DNA of 64,000 nt, taken from NCBI GenBank assembly GCA_014169315.1, contig AP022133.1, positions 3,348,001 through 3,412,000 of the forward strand, written 5' to 3'. This DNA is from Enterobacter cloacae. GTDB lineage: Bacteria > Pseudomonadota > Gammaproteobacteria > Enterobacterales > Enterobacteriaceae. The notes below the pieces were generated by a model. It saw only the letters and a list, made by a program, of their open reading frames with translations, ran no database searches and had not been told where the DNA came from. Below, piece by piece: positions 27,600 through 36,520 of the stretch; the stretch's first letter is position 1; each line of letters opens with the position of its first letter. The position numbers and the translations under genes were made by a program.

Positions 27600-28814
27600 T
27601 TAGTGATGTGACCATTCAATGCTGTTCAGATCCACGCCCTGTTTGAACATTTCCCACAGTGGAGAAAGATCGCGCAGACGACCAATGGAGTTGCGAACCA
27701 GCTTGATGGTGTAGTCAATCTCTTCTTCGGTAGTGAAACGACCTAAAGAGAAACGGATAGAGCTGTGTGCCAGCTCGTCGGTCATACCCAGTGCACGCAG
27801 CACGTAGGATGGCTCCAGGCTTGCAGACGTACAGGCAGAACCGGAAGAAACCGCCAGGTCTTTCAGCGCCATGATCAGCGACTCACCTTCAACATAGTTG
27901 AAGCTGACGTTGAGGATGTTTGGAGCGCCCTGCTCGAGGGAGCCGTTCAGATACACTTCTTCCATATCTTTCACGCCGTCCCACAGACGGTTACGCAATG
28001 TGCGCAGGCGCGCCATCTCGGTTTCCATCTCTTCTTTCGCAATGCGGTACGCTTCACCCATACCCACGATCTGGTGAACAGGCAGAGTACCTGAACGCAT
28101 GCCGCGCTCGTGACCACCGCCGTGCATCTGTGCTTCGATGCGGATACGTGGCTTACGACGCACGTACAGCGCACCGATGCCTTTCGGGCCATAGATTTTG
28201 TGGCCGGAGAAGGACATCAGATCCACTTTCAGCTGGCTCAGGTCGATAGGCAGTTTGCCCACGCTCTGGGTCGCATCCACGTGATAGATGATGCCGCGCG
28301 CACGGCACATTTCGCCAATGGTCGCGATATCCTGTACGACGCCGATTTCGTTGTTCACGTGCATGATGGAAACCAGGATGGTGTCATCGCGCATCGCCGC
28401 TTCGAGCTCTTTCAGGTCGATGATCCCGTTGCTCTGCGGAGCCAGATAGGTCACTTCGTACCCTTCACGCTCCAGCTGGCGGCAGGTATCCAGCACGGCT
28501 TTATGTTCGGTTTTGCTGGTGATGACGTGCTTGCCTTTTTTCTGATAAAAGTTGGCTGCACCTTTGATCGCCAGGTTGTCGGATTCGGTCGCACCGGAGG
28601 TGAAAACAATTTCACGCGGGTCGGCACCCACCAGGTCAGCAATCTGATTACGGGCGATATCGACCGCCTCTTCAGCATGCCAGCCAAAACGGTGTGAACG
28701 GGAAGCTGGGTTACCAAAGTTTCCGTCCAGGGTCAGACACTGCATCATTTTCTCGGCAACACGCGGGTCCACCGGCGTGGTTGCGGAGTAATCGAGATAG
28801 ATAGGTAATTTCAT
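27600..28814 (-). CDS. iscS: Cysteine desulfurase IscS
   Basis: A 404-residue PLP enzyme that takes sulfur from cysteine for Fe-S clusters, tRNA thiolation and thiamine synthesis. The PLP lysine lies in [12 protein letters not shown] near residue 206 and the persulfide cysteine in [13 protein letters not shown] near 328, the group I mobile-loop form. Upstream frame to 28886 is open, but [14 protein letters not shown] at 28814 is the family start and gives exactly the E. coli length. It is separated from iscR by 184 bp with a hairpin. Confidence 0.99.
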   Translation of the reverse strand: MKLPIYLDYSATTPVDPRVAEKMMQCLTLDGNFGNPASRSHRFGWHAEEAVDIARNQIADLVGADPREIVFTSGATESDNLAIKGAANFYQKKGKHVITSKTEHKAVLDTCRQLEREGYEVTYLAPQSNGIIDLKELEAAMRDDTILVSIMHVNNEIGVVQDIATIGEMCRARGIIYHVDATQSVGKLPIDLSQLKVDLMSFSGHKIYGPKGIGALYVRRKPRIRIEAQMHGGGHERGMRSGTLPVHQIVGMGEAYRIAKEEMETEMARLRTLRNRLWDGVKDMEEVYLNGSLEQGAPNILNVSFNYVEGESLIMALKDLAVSSGSACTSASLEPSYVLRALGMTDELAHSSIRFSLGRFTTEEEIDYTIKLVRNSIGRLRDLSPLWEMFKQGVDLNSIEWSHH

Positions 28815-28885
28815 TGCTCTATAAACTCCGTACATCGCTTCAATGCAAGGAATCAGGCAACCGGCTGGATGTACGACCGAGTACA

Positions 28886-28904
28886 CGGGGCTGTCTTCGC
28901 CCCG
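28886..28904 (-). promoter_or_regulatory. Hairpin in the iscR-iscS intercistronic region
   Basis: A perfect 6-bp CGGGGC/GCCCCG stem (28886-28891 with 28899-28904) about 75 nt before iscS. In E. coli this intercistronic region is where RyhB triggers decay of iscSUA while structured iscR mRNA persists; I infer a similar role but cannot see the RyhB pairing directly. Confidence 0.4.
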
Positions 28905-28998
28905 GCCTGATTCTGAAATCTTATAATCTTTGCCCTAAATAGTTCGTGTTGCAGCAAGTGCGGCCAGCGCAGTTGCGGCACAAAATATAACGGGCAAA

Positions 28999-29490
28999 TT
29001 AAGCGCGTAATTTAACGTCGATTGCGTCTTGCGCGCGGGTGCTGCGTTGTGAATCATGGTTGTGCTGACGGCCAGAGACATCCAGAACTTCCTGGTTATT
29101 AACCAGTTCACCCAGGGTGATGTTGTTCAGGAAGCCGGTCAGACGGTCGCTCAGATCGCGCCACAGCGCGTGGGTCAGGCACTTATCGCCGCCCTGGCAA
29201 CCACCTTTACCCTGGCAACGGGTCGCGTCAACAGATTCGTCAACTGCGCTAATGACTTCACCTACCGCAATACTGCCCGCGTCTTTACCCAGCAGATAAC
29301 CGCCACCTGGGCCACGAACGCTGGAAACCAGTCCATTTTTACGCAGTCTGGAGAACAGCTGTTCCAGATAAGAGAGGGAGATCCCTTGTCGTTCAGAAAT
29401 ATCTGCCAATGGAACCGGGCCCGCTTCGGAGTTGAGTGCAACGTCCAGCATCGCGGTTACGGCATAACGCCCTTTAGATGTCAGTCTCAT
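28999..29490 (-). CDS. iscR: Fe-S responsive transcription regulator IscR
   Basis: A 163-residue Rrf2-family regulator. The N-terminal winged helix starts [19 protein letters not shown]; the cluster ligands are the three cysteines of [13 protein letters not shown] (about 92, 98, 104) and the following histidine of LTHALW (107). Holo-IscR represses its own operon at type 1 sites; apo-IscR acts at type 2 sites. Two abutting type 1 sites lie in its promoter, so autorepression is expected. Length is near E. coli IscR (162). Confidence 0.98.
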   Translation of the reverse strand: MRLTSKGRYAVTAMLDVALNSEAGPVPLADISERQGISLSYLEQLFSRLRKNGLVSSVRGPGGGYLLGKDAGSIAVGEVISAVDESVDATRCQGKGGCQGGDKCLTHALWRDLSDRLTGFLNNITLGELVNNQEVLDVSGRQHNHDSQRSTRAQDAIDVKLRA

Positions 29491-29564
29491 GTCTTACTTA
29501 ACCTCAAACTCGCCCCTGCCCGGGGTTTTTTATTGTAAAATGGGGGTATTGCATAGCAGGGCCA

Positions 29565-29593
29565 AGTCTGACATTCCCGACTAAATTGGTCAA
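29565..29593 (-). promoter_or_regulatory. iscR promoter
   Basis: Minus-strand TTGACC (29588-29593) and CAGACT (29565-29570) are spaced 17 bp, with a start expected about 67 nt before iscR. The sequence from here to iscR is nearly the same as I remember for E. coli. Confidence 0.8.
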
Positions 29594-29622
29594 CTATTTA
29601 CTTGACTGTTTTAGTCAGGTAT
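29573..29622 (-). promoter_or_regulatory. Two abutting IscR type 1 binding sites
   Basis: The 25-bp blocks 29573-29597 and 29598-29622 each fit the type 1 pattern ATASYYGACTRWWWYAGTCRRSTAT: the upstream one is nearly perfect (TGACTAAAACAGTCAAGTA core), the downstream one overlaps the -35 (TTGACCAATTTAGTCGGGAAT). They sit end to end, explaining tight repression by holo-IscR. Confidence 0.88.
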
Positions 29623-29662
29623 TTAACTTTCTGTGCCTTCATAGCATGGGTGCGGCCTGATG

Positions 29663-29696
29663 CCCTCATCCCGCCCCTCTCCCACGGGGAGAGGGA
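29663..29696. repeat. REP-like palindromic unit (copy B)
   Basis: A CCCTCATCCC tail then CCCTCTCCC-acg-GGGAGAGGG palindrome, the same family as the elements at 22423 and 31389. It lies just past the trmJ stop, between trmJ and the iscR promoter. Confidence 0.78.
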
Positions 29697-29711
29697 GATA
29701 CCAAACAGGTA

Positions 29712-30443
29712 CTACTCTTCTTTATTCTTCTGCTCAATCGACGCCAGAATGCCGCGCAGGATGTTCAGTTCCTGGCTTTCAGGGCGTGCGCGGGTAAACA
29801 TGCGGCGCAGCTTATTCATCACCTGCCCCGGATGACCTTCGCGGATAAAACCGGTGGAAAGCAGCGTCTGCTCCAGGTGACCATAGAAGCGCTCCAGGTC
29901 ATCCACCAGCGGGTACGCTGTCTCTTCCTGAGGCTCTGCACTCTCTTTTTCCTGCGTCGCCAGCCATGCCATGCGCACTTCATAGGAAATAACCTGCACG
30001 GCCATCGCCAGGTTCAGCGAGCTGTATTCCGGGTTGGCCGCAATCGCGACGTGGTAGTGGCATTTCTGCAGCTCGTCGTTGGTCAGGCCAACGCGCTCAC
30101 GACCAAATACCAGCGCAACCGGTGCCTGTTCTGCTTCAGCGACACTTTTCAGGCCGCATTCGCGCGGATCCAGCATTGGCCACGGCAGCGTACGTGAACG
30201 GGCGCTGGTTCCTACCACCAGGCTGCAGCCTGCCAGCGCTTCGTCCAGAGTATCGACAATCTGTGCGTTGCCGATCACATCACTGGCTCCGGCCGCCAGG
30301 GCAATCGCCTGAGAGTCTGGTTTCACCAGTGGGTTAACCAGCCACAGGTTTGTTAAACCCATCGTTTTCATAGCGCGAGCAACAGAGCCCATATTGCCGG
30401 TGTGCGAGGTTTCGACCAGCACGATTCGAATGTTTTGCAGCAT
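29712..30443 (-). CDS. trmJ: tRNA (cytidine/uridine-2'-O-)-methyltransferase TrmJ
   Basis: A 243-residue SPOUT methyltransferase that 2'-O-methylates position 32 of several tRNAs. The N-terminus [25 protein letters not shown] and the knot segment [16 protein letters not shown] with LNLAMAVQ are family motifs. The C-terminal coil aids dimerisation and tRNA binding. E. coli TrmJ has 246 residues. Divergent from suhB; the 131-bp gap holds both promoters. It ends beside the isc regulatory region. Confidence 0.96.
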   Translation of the reverse strand: MLQNIRIVLVETSHTGNMGSVARAMKTMGLTNLWLVNPLVKPDSQAIALAAGASDVIGNAQIVDTLDEALAGCSLVVGTSARSRTLPWPMLDPRECGLKSVAEAEQAPVALVFGRERVGLTNDELQKCHYHVAIAANPEYSSLNLAMAVQVISYEVRMAWLATQEKESAEPQEETAYPLVDDLERFYGHLEQTLLSTGFIREGHPGQVMNKLRRMFTRARPESQELNILRGILASIEQKNKEE

Positions 30444-30501
30444 ATTTTTTTACGTCTGAATTCAGTGTCTGAAGAATATTCGGACATATTACCATAAACG
30501 A

Positions 30502-30530
30502 GAGACAGATTCCGATCTCGCTGCTATACT
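30502..30530 (+). promoter_or_regulatory. suhB promoter
   Basis: GAGACA (30502-30507) and TATACT (30525-30530) are spaced 17 bp, with TGC as an extended -10 before TATACT. The predicted start lies about 37 nt before the suhB ATG. Confidence 0.6.
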
Positions 30531-30574
30531 CTGCGCCGATTTTCCCGTTCTTTAACATCCAGTGAGAGAGACCG

Positions 30575-31378
30575 ATGCATCCGATGCTGACCATCGCCGT
30601 GCGCGCAGCGCGCAAGGCGGGTAATGTAATTGCCAAACACTACGAAACCCCTGACTCCGTAGAAACCAGCCAGAAAGGCAGCAATGATTTCGTGACTAAC
30701 GTCGATAAAGCCGCAGAAGCGATTATTATCGAAACGATCCGCAAATCTTACCCGCAGCACACCATCATCACCGAAGAAAGCGGTGAACATGAAGGTACCG
30801 ATCAGGATGTTCAATGGGTTATCGATCCACTGGATGGCACCACCAACTTTGTAAAACGCCTGCCACACTTCTCTGTATCTATTGCAGTACGCATCAAAGG
30901 CCGTACTGAAGTCGCCGTGGTTTACGATCCAATGCGTAACGAACTGTTCACCGCCACCCGTGGCCAGGGCGCACAGTTGAACGGCTACCGTCTGCGCTGC
31001 AGCAATGCACGCGATCTGGACGGTACCATTCTGGCGACCGGTTTCCCGTTCAAGGCGAAACAGCACGCAACCACCTATATGAATATCCTGGGCAAACTGT
31101 TCACCGAATGTGCTGACTTCCGTCGCACCGGTTCTGCTGCGCTGGATCTGGCCTACGTTGCGACCGGTCGCGTTGACGGTTACTTCGAACTGGCACTGAA
31201 GCCGTGGGACTTTGCTGCGGGCGAGCTGATCGCACGTGAAGCAGGTGCGATTGTTTGCGACTTCACCGGCGGCCACAACTATATGTCTACCGGCAACATC
31301 GTTGCAGGTAACCCTCGCGTCGTTAAAGCCATGCTGGCAAACATGCGTGATGAACTGAGTGACGCGCTGAAGCGTTAA
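30575..31378 (+). CDS. suhB: Inositol-1-monophosphatase / rRNA transcription antitermination factor SuhB
   Basis: A 267-residue IMPase. The metal-binding motifs are TEESGEH near residue 65, WVIDPLDGTTNFV near 82-94 and KPWDFAAGELIAREAGA near 211. Besides dephosphorylating inositol phosphate, SuhB binds NusA and RNA polymerase in rRNA antitermination complexes and is autoregulated in E. coli. Length equals E. coli. In E. coli yfhR follows; here a palindromic repeat and a metal-transport pair follow instead. Confidence 0.98.
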   Translation: MHPMLTIAVRAARKAGNVIAKHYETPDSVETSQKGSNDFVTNVDKAAEAIIIETIRKSYPQHTIITEESGEHEGTDQDVQWVIDPLDGTTNFVKRLPHFSVSIAVRIKGRTEVAVVYDPMRNELFTATRGQGAQLNGYRLRCSNARDLDGTILATGFPFKAKQHATTYMNILGKLFTECADFRRTGSAALDLAYVATGRVDGYFELALKPWDFAAGELIAREAGAIVCDFTGGHNYMSTGNIVAGNPRVVKAMLANMRDELSDALKR

Positions 31379-31388
31379 TCCCGGTCAT

Positions 31389-31427
31389 TCCCTCTCCCCG
31401 TGGGAGAGGGTTAAAGTCAGGGTGAGG
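31389..31427. repeat. REP-like palindromic unit (copy C)
   Basis: CCCTCTCCCC-gt-GGGAGAGGG followed by TTAAAGTCAGGGTGAGG, the family seen at 22423 and 29663, with a 6-7 bp insertion between palindrome and tail. It lies in the 67-bp gap after suhB. Confidence 0.76.
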
Positions 31428-31445
31428 ACATCAGACCGCACCCGA

Positions 31446-32426
31446 CTAAAACGGCCTCAATCCCCTGCCCACCGGCACCGCACTCATCCACATCGTTATC
31501 GCCGCCACCAGCAAAATTACGCCGCCCGCCAGCGCGAGCGTTGTCCACCCTATCTGTCGCCATAGCACCGGTGTTTTATTACCGCTGAGTTTTACCGCCA
31601 GCTGACGGAAGCTGTGTACCAGCAACGCCAGCGACGAAATAGTGAGTGACGTTCCCGCGGCCATCGCCAGCGCCGAGAGCATCCCCCAGCCGAAAACACC
31701 GATCACCTTACTGAACAGCAACACCATAATCGCTCCCGAACACGGGCGCATTCCCATCGAAAGAACAATCATTAAACGTGCGCGCCAGTCGTCGCCGTTC
31801 TGCAGCTGTTCCTGCGTCGGCAGATGCTGGTGCCCGCAGCCGCAGTGGGCATCATGCACGTGATGCGGCATAAAGGTTTTAAATTTGGTTTTTTGCAGTA
31901 ACTGGCGCAGTTTTTTCAACGCCCGCCAGCAGAGGATGAACCCCAGCACACCCACCAGCGCATAGCTCCCCTTCTCCAGCCAGAAACTGCTCATGTGCAA
32001 CTGACGAGCAGGAAGTTGTAAAAGCGAAAGGACGACCGCGACCAGCACAATCGCCACGCCGCCCTGAAGCAGTGAAGAGGCCAGCGTCAGACCGATGCTT
32101 GATTTCAGTTTCGAAGGATGGGTGGCAAGCCAGGTGGTGATCACAATCTTGCCATGCCCCGGCCCCAGAGCGTGCAGTACACCGTAGATAAAGCTGAACG
32201 CCAGCAGAGAGCCACCCGCTTTGGTCGGGTTTTCCGCCACGGCCTTCAGCAGCCCGCTCATCTGCTGGTTAAGCTCGCGCTGCCAGATGATGCTTTTCAT
32301 CAGCACCTGGGGCCAGGCTTGCCACAGCCACAGCGAACCGAAAATGGCTAACAGCAAAAAGAGCGCCAGCGGCCAGAGGTGTAGCCAGCGGCGCGGTTTC
32401 CGAACCGGAGAGGCGATCACTGACAT
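31446..32426 (-). CDS. NicO/RcnA-family metal permease (ZevB-like)
   Basis: A 326-residue protein with about six to seven membrane helices. HALGPGHGKIVITTWLATH near residue 87 is the HxxxxGHG metal-binding helix of NicO-type nickel/cobalt transporters, and a His/Cys-rich cytoplasmic loop (HHVHDAHCGCGHQH near 190) is a probable metal chelator. The second conserved helix has SMGMRPCSGAI. It overlaps the upstream DUF1007 gene by 10 bp. In Haemophilus, a DUF1007 plus NicO pair (ZevA/ZevB) takes up zinc; nickel or cobalt transport is equally possible here. E. coli K-12 has yfhR at this site instead. Confidence 0.85.
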   Translation of the reverse strand: MSVIASPVRKPRRWLHLWPLALFLLLAIFGSLWLWQAWPQVLMKSIIWQRELNQQMSGLLKAVAENPTKAGGSLLAFSFIYGVLHALGPGHGKIVITTWLATHPSKLKSSIGLTLASSLLQGGVAIVLVAVVLSLLQLPARQLHMSSFWLEKGSYALVGVLGFILCWRALKKLRQLLQKTKFKTFMPHHVHDAHCGCGHQHLPTQEQLQNGDDWRARLMIVLSMGMRPCSGAIMVLLFSKVIGVFGWGMLSALAMAAGTSLTISSLALLVHSFRQLAVKLSGNKTPVLWRQIGWTTLALAGGVILLVAAITMWMSAVPVGRGLRPF

Positions 32427-33055
32427 TGTAACGTCACCTCCTGCGCGAACTGTTTACCCAACTCCATATCCTCAGGTGGGGCATCTTCCTTGTCGAGTGA
32501 GACCGCAAAGTTCAGCGTCTCTTCGCTGGGTTTCGGCGTGTGAACCGCTATTTTGCAGGTTTTTTGCAGCGTCGCGGGCAGTTGCACGTCGCTGTCCTCT
32601 GCGTAGCTCATATCAACGTAGTAAGTCGGGTCAAAGGTTGAGAAGGTGAACGTCTGTCCTGCCAGCGGCTGAGGTTGCGCCAGCGGGAGCACAAACGTTA
32701 ACACCGCCTGATGACCATCGCGCGACATACCATACTCCGTCGGGCGGTTCAGAAATTTCACCTTTTGCCCGTTATGCCAGAACTCCGTGAAGTAGTGCTG
32801 ACCCAGTACGTTAGCCATCACTTCCGCCGCCAGCTTTTTCCAGATCTCATCGCCTGGCTTTGCGTTTCCCGCATCATAAAGCAGGTCAGCCGAGGTGATT
32901 TCATCCATCGTCCAGCGCATTTTAAGGCCACTGAGCTGCCCCCCGTCGGTTACCAGCCCGGTTTTCAGGCTGATAAAACTGTGAGGATGTGCGCTGGCGG
33001 CGAAAGTGGAAACCGCCAAAAATAACGTCATCGCACTTTGTTTAACTATTTGCAT
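32417..33055 (-). CDS. DUF1007 periplasmic metal-binding protein (ZevA-like)
   Basis: A 212-residue secreted protein: signal peptide of about 22 residues ending ASA, followed by mature N-terminus HPHSFI, the His motif that defines DUF1007 and would chelate a metal ion. ATG at 33055 follows GAGGA at good spacing; a TTG one codon upstream also keeps the frame. It overlaps the NicO permease start by 10 bp, so the two are translationally coupled and probably act together in metal delivery. Which metal is unresolved. Confidence 0.82.
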   Translation of the reverse strand: MQIVKQSAMTLFLAVSTFAASAHPHSFISLKTGLVTDGGQLSGLKMRWTMDEITSADLLYDAGNAKPGDEIWKKLAAEVMANVLGQHYFTEFWHNGQKVKFLNRPTEYGMSRDGHQAVLTFVLPLAQPQPLAGQTFTFSTFDPTYYVDMSYAEDSDVQLPATLQKTCKIAVHTPKPSEETLNFAVSLDKEDAPPEDMELGKQFAQEVTLQCQ

Positions 33056-33180
33056 CAATTCCTCACGTCAAAAATTCTGTGATGTTCACCAGCAATCCTG
33101 AGTGAAAGGCCTGCCGGTGCGCTTTTCAGCGCCCATCCTTTAGCTATCCTTATCAAACATTCACACTGGATACCCGACAG

Positions 33181-34458
33181 ATGATGACGACGCTTGAAAT
33201 TCCATCTGTGCTTTCCAGTTCGCAGCGCCGCTGCCAGGTGCTTTTGATGCTTTACCTGCCCGATGCTGTCGTCACCGCACAGAGTATAATCGCTGCCAAT
33301 GGCGTGGACGACGCTATGGCACGGCAAGATATAGCCGAGACGCGCGATGAAATCCAGCGCTATCACCGGCTTGATATCGTCACGCACCCTGACGGCAGCT
33401 ACCGAATTGAAGGTTCTGCCCTGAATCAGCGTTTATGCCTGCTGCACTGGCTGCGCAGGGCGCTCCGGCTTTGCCCTCATTTTGTCTCGCACCAGTTTAC
33501 TCCCGCGCTAAAAACCGCGCTTAAACGACACGGAATTGCCCGTCCTCTCTACGACGATACTAACCTGCGGGCGCTGATCAACTTCTGCTCACGCAAGCTT
33601 CAGCGCCAGTTTGAGTGCCGCGATATCCAGTTTTTGCAGCTCTATTTGCAATATTGTCTGATTCAGCATCATCAGGGCAATACGCCGCAGTTTTCCCGTA
33701 TTCAGCGCAGCTGGGCGCAGTCGCGGGGGGAATATTTCACCGCGCAGGAGATCGTACGTCACTGGAAACGGCGCGTTCCTCAGGCTCCTCACACGGATGA
33801 ACACCTGTTTCTGGCACTGTTGTTTATGATGCTGCGCACCCCCGATCCGGTGCTCGATAAACACCAGCAGGATCAGCGTTTGCGCCGGACAATTGTGCGA
33901 ATGATTGCGCGCTTTCGGGCGCAGACGGGAATGAACTTTAGCGATGAGCAAGGGCTGACCGATCAGCTGTATATTCATCTTGCCCAGGCGCTTGACCGCT
34001 CACTGTTTGAAATCGGTATTGATAACAGCCTGCCAGAAGAGATCCACCGCCTTTACCCGCGCCTGCTGCGTACCACCAAAGAGGCGTTATTTGAACTGGA
34101 AGCTGAATTTGGGCTACGTTTCTCCGATGAAGAGATGAGCCTGGTCGCCGTGATTTTTGGTGCCTGGCTGATGCAGGAGACCGATCTGCATGAAAAACAG
34201 GTGGTGTTACTGACGGGAACGGATAAAGAATGCGAAGCGTTGATTGAGCAACAGTTGCGGGAACTGACGTTGCTCCCGCTCAACATTCGCTATCTGACGC
34301 TGCAGACCTTCCAGAGAGAGGGGGCACCGCGCGAAGCCGCACTGGTGATTACCCCTTACCCGACCGCTCTGCCACTGTTCTCGCCGCCGCTGATCCACGC
34401 CGTTGAGGCGCTGAACGCGCAGCAACAAGAACATATTCGCGCCATGCTGGAATCGTAG
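33181..34458 (+). CDS. csiE: Stationary-phase inducible protein CsiE
   Basis: A 425-residue protein similar to E. coli CsiE (426) along its length. The N-terminal part resembles a helix-turn-helix (QDIAETRDEIQRYH), and the middle carries PRD-like helical domains related to sugar antiterminators; phosphorylatable histidines (for example HLAQALDRSLFEIGIDN region) are present. In E. coli it is sigma-S and cAMP-CRP controlled; function unknown. No good Shine-Dalgarno is visible before the ATGATG start. Its stop abuts the stop of convergent hcaT. Confidence 0.93.
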   Translation: MMTTLEIPSVLSSSQRRCQVLLMLYLPDAVVTAQSIIAANGVDDAMARQDIAETRDEIQRYHRLDIVTHPDGSYRIEGSALNQRLCLLHWLRRALRLCPHFVSHQFTPALKTALKRHGIARPLYDDTNLRALINFCSRKLQRQFECRDIQFLQLYLQYCLIQHHQGNTPQFSRIQRSWAQSRGEYFTAQEIVRHWKRRVPQAPHTDEHLFLALLFMMLRTPDPVLDKHQQDQRLRRTIVRMIARFRAQTGMNFSDEQGLTDQLYIHLAQALDRSLFEIGIDNSLPEEIHRLYPRLLRTTKEALFELEAEFGLRFSDEEMSLVAVIFGAWLMQETDLHEKQVVLLTGTDKECEALIEQQLRELTLLPLNIRYLTLQTFQREGAPREAALVITPYPTALPLFSPPLIHAVEALNAQQQEHIRAMLES

Positions 34459-35598
34459 TTACGCGCGCGCGACCACTTTTGGGCGAACGATCATCGCAGG
34501 CAATGCAACCAGTGCCATCACCCAAAACACGCCGTGCCCCAGATGCTGGTAGAGGAAGCCCGCAAAGACCGTCATCACGGCAATACTACCGCCCATTGCC
34601 ACCGCAGAATAGACCGCCTGCAGGCGGATAACATCCCCACCCTCACGCGCTGAGATATAACGCATCGCCGCCAGATGACACACGGTGAAGGTACCACAGT
34701 GCAGGATCTGCGCCACAATCAGCCACGGTAGTTCGGCTGTCCAGCCCATAATGCCCCAGCGGATCACGCCGCACACGGCGGAGAGCAGTAACAAATCACG
34801 CGCGCCAAAGCGTCGGAATAGTTTTTTACTGAGCGCAAAGATAACCACTTCAGCGACCACGCCAAGCGACCACAGGTAACCAATGGCAGACGCGGAGTAA
34901 CCCACGCCTTGCCAGTAAATGGCACTGAAGCCATAGTACGCGGCATGCGCCCCCTGGAGCAGACAGACACAGGCCAGGAACCGCCAGCTTTGTGTCACCA
35001 GGCTACGCCAGGCGGGCCAGCCTGCGCTTTCCTGATGTCGGCTTTCCCCTTGCGGCATCACTGACGGACGCAGCAACATCCCCAGTAGCATAGAGGCGAT
35101 ACCAAGACTCAGCAGAGCCAGAATCGCATGGTAATCGTAGAGACTGACCAGTTTCCCCACCAGCGCGGAGCCGATGACAAAGGCAATAGACCCCCACAGG
35201 CGCACGCGGCCATAGTCCATCGTAATCTGCTTTTGCCAGGTGTTCGCCAGCGCATCCGTCAGCGGAACCAGCGGTGAGAAGAACAGGTTAAAACCCACCA
35301 TTACCACCATCAGCCAGGCAAACGTGTTATTGACCCAGAAACAGGCGGCAAAGACCAGCGTCAACAGCGCCAGAATACGCACCGCTTTAATCAGTAAGGA
35401 GGGATCGCTGACGCGCGGTGCAATCAGCAGGCTTCCCAGAAATCGCGCCACCAGTCCTGCGCCAAGCAACACACCGATGGTCTCTGGGGTAAGCCCGATG
35501 CCTTTGAGCCAGACGCTCCAGAAAGGCAGAAAAATGCCGTAGCTAAAAAAGTAGGTGAAATAGCTGAGCGCCAGCCAGCGCGTGGAATGCAAAACCAT
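34459..35598 (-). CDS. hcaT: HcaT-like MFS permease (putative 3-phenylpropionate transporter)
   Basis: A 379-residue, 12-helix MFS protein equal in length to E. coli HcaT. The N-terminus STRWLALSYFTYFFSYGIFLPFWSVWLKGIGL and the LTDALANTWQKQ loop are close to HcaT. The frame opens at 35652 but the ATG at 35598 follows GGGAGGG and gives the family length. In E. coli it sits beside the hcaREFCBD dioxygenase genes; these are absent here, so the transporter is separated from its presumed pathway and its substrate is uncertain. Confidence 0.92.
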   Translation of the reverse strand: MVLHSTRWLALSYFTYFFSYGIFLPFWSVWLKGIGLTPETIGVLLGAGLVARFLGSLLIAPRVSDPSLLIKAVRILALLTLVFAACFWVNNTFAWLMVVMVGFNLFFSPLVPLTDALANTWQKQITMDYGRVRLWGSIAFVIGSALVGKLVSLYDYHAILALLSLGIASMLLGMLLRPSVMPQGESRHQESAGWPAWRSLVTQSWRFLACVCLLQGAHAAYYGFSAIYWQGVGYSASAIGYLWSLGVVAEVVIFALSKKLFRRFGARDLLLLSAVCGVIRWGIMGWTAELPWLIVAQILHCGTFTVCHLAAMRYISAREGGDVIRLQAVYSAVAMGGSIAVMTVFAGFLYQHLGHGVFWVMALVALPAMIVRPKVVARA

Positions 35599-35671
35599 GA
35601 ATCCCTCCCGAAATGAAGGCGCTAGTCTGGCGGTAAACGCCGGGAGGCGCAAGTGTCACATTAACAATAAA

Positions 35672-36520
35672 TTAACATTTTTCCACTGTTGAATTGACCA
35701 CTATTGCCATTGAAAAATGGGTTTCCTCCCCGCCAGAAAGCATCACCAAACCTGGCTGTCCCGGCATCTGGTGGGCATTTACCGGGTGGCTTTGAGGTTC
35801 AAGGCAAAGAAATGACTGCCCCGACATTCTGAATAGCATCAACCAGGGAGTTTGCGAAAGAAGTGTGATTTCCATCTCATTATTTCGCAATATCGCCTGC
35901 CCACTCCAGCCGGAATAGCAGACATTCAGCCACCCATCTCGTCCATATTGCGCCGAATGAAAATCCGCGTGAGCGGGTAGCTCCCCCTGCCATTGCAGCG
36001 GCAGGTGGTTTTCCCCTTCCGGCCAGTAACCACTGGCGCTGAACTGTGCCGTACTCCCAGGTTCAAAACAGAACCAGGGATGAGCCCCTAATCCATACAA
36101 CATGGGTTCTGTGCCACAGTGGGTGAGCGTCAGACTGACATGGAACACATTATCGACAAGTCGGTAACACAGTTGCACCAGATAGTCGAAACCGCAGGGC
36201 TCTATGCTTCGAAGCTGTAATACACACTCGGTGGCGGAGAAGGAAACAACCTGCCAGGGCTTGATCCAACCGTCACCATGCAGATAAAAATCGGTGTCAC
36301 GCGGGCTTTTCGGTAATACCACCTCACGACCATGCAGCAAAAACCGATTCCCGGCGACCCGATTTGCCAGCGGCAGCATTGGAAACAGCGGCTGCTGGCC
36401 CGGCGGTGCCTGCAAAACAGGGCGCTGATGATGGAGTGAGAACAGCGCGTTTATCGCACCACCTTGTGGATCAACGCGCAACCGCAGATGCGCGTTTTCC
36501 AGAGTAATAGCCTGCACCAT
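35672..36520 (-). CDS. yphB: YphB-family aldose-1-epimerase-like protein
   Basis: A 282-residue galactose-mutarotase-fold protein: beta-sandwich with LANRVAGNRF and HGDGW in the N-terminal half and HPWF and SFLCLEPQSHPV further on, the usual mutarotase order. Similar elements (ANRVSGNRF, LHGDGW) occur in E. coli YphB. Its start overlaps the stop of the upstream MFS gene in TGATG, so it is translationally coupled. It would interconvert sugar anomers for the pathway fed by the porter; substrate unknown. Confidence 0.8.
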   Translation of the reverse strand: MVQAITLENAHLRLRVDPQGGAINALFSLHHQRPVLQAPPGQQPLFPMLPLANRVAGNRFLLHGREVVLPKSPRDTDFYLHGDGWIKPWQVVSFSATECVLQLRSIEPCGFDYLVQLCYRLVDNVFHVSLTLTHCGTEPMLYGLGAHPWFCFEPGSTAQFSASGYWPEGENHLPLQWQGELPAHADFHSAQYGRDGWLNVCYSGWSGQAILRNNEMEITLLSQTPWLMLFRMSGQSFLCLEPQSHPVNAHQMPGQPGLVMLSGGEETHFSMAIVVNSTVEKC

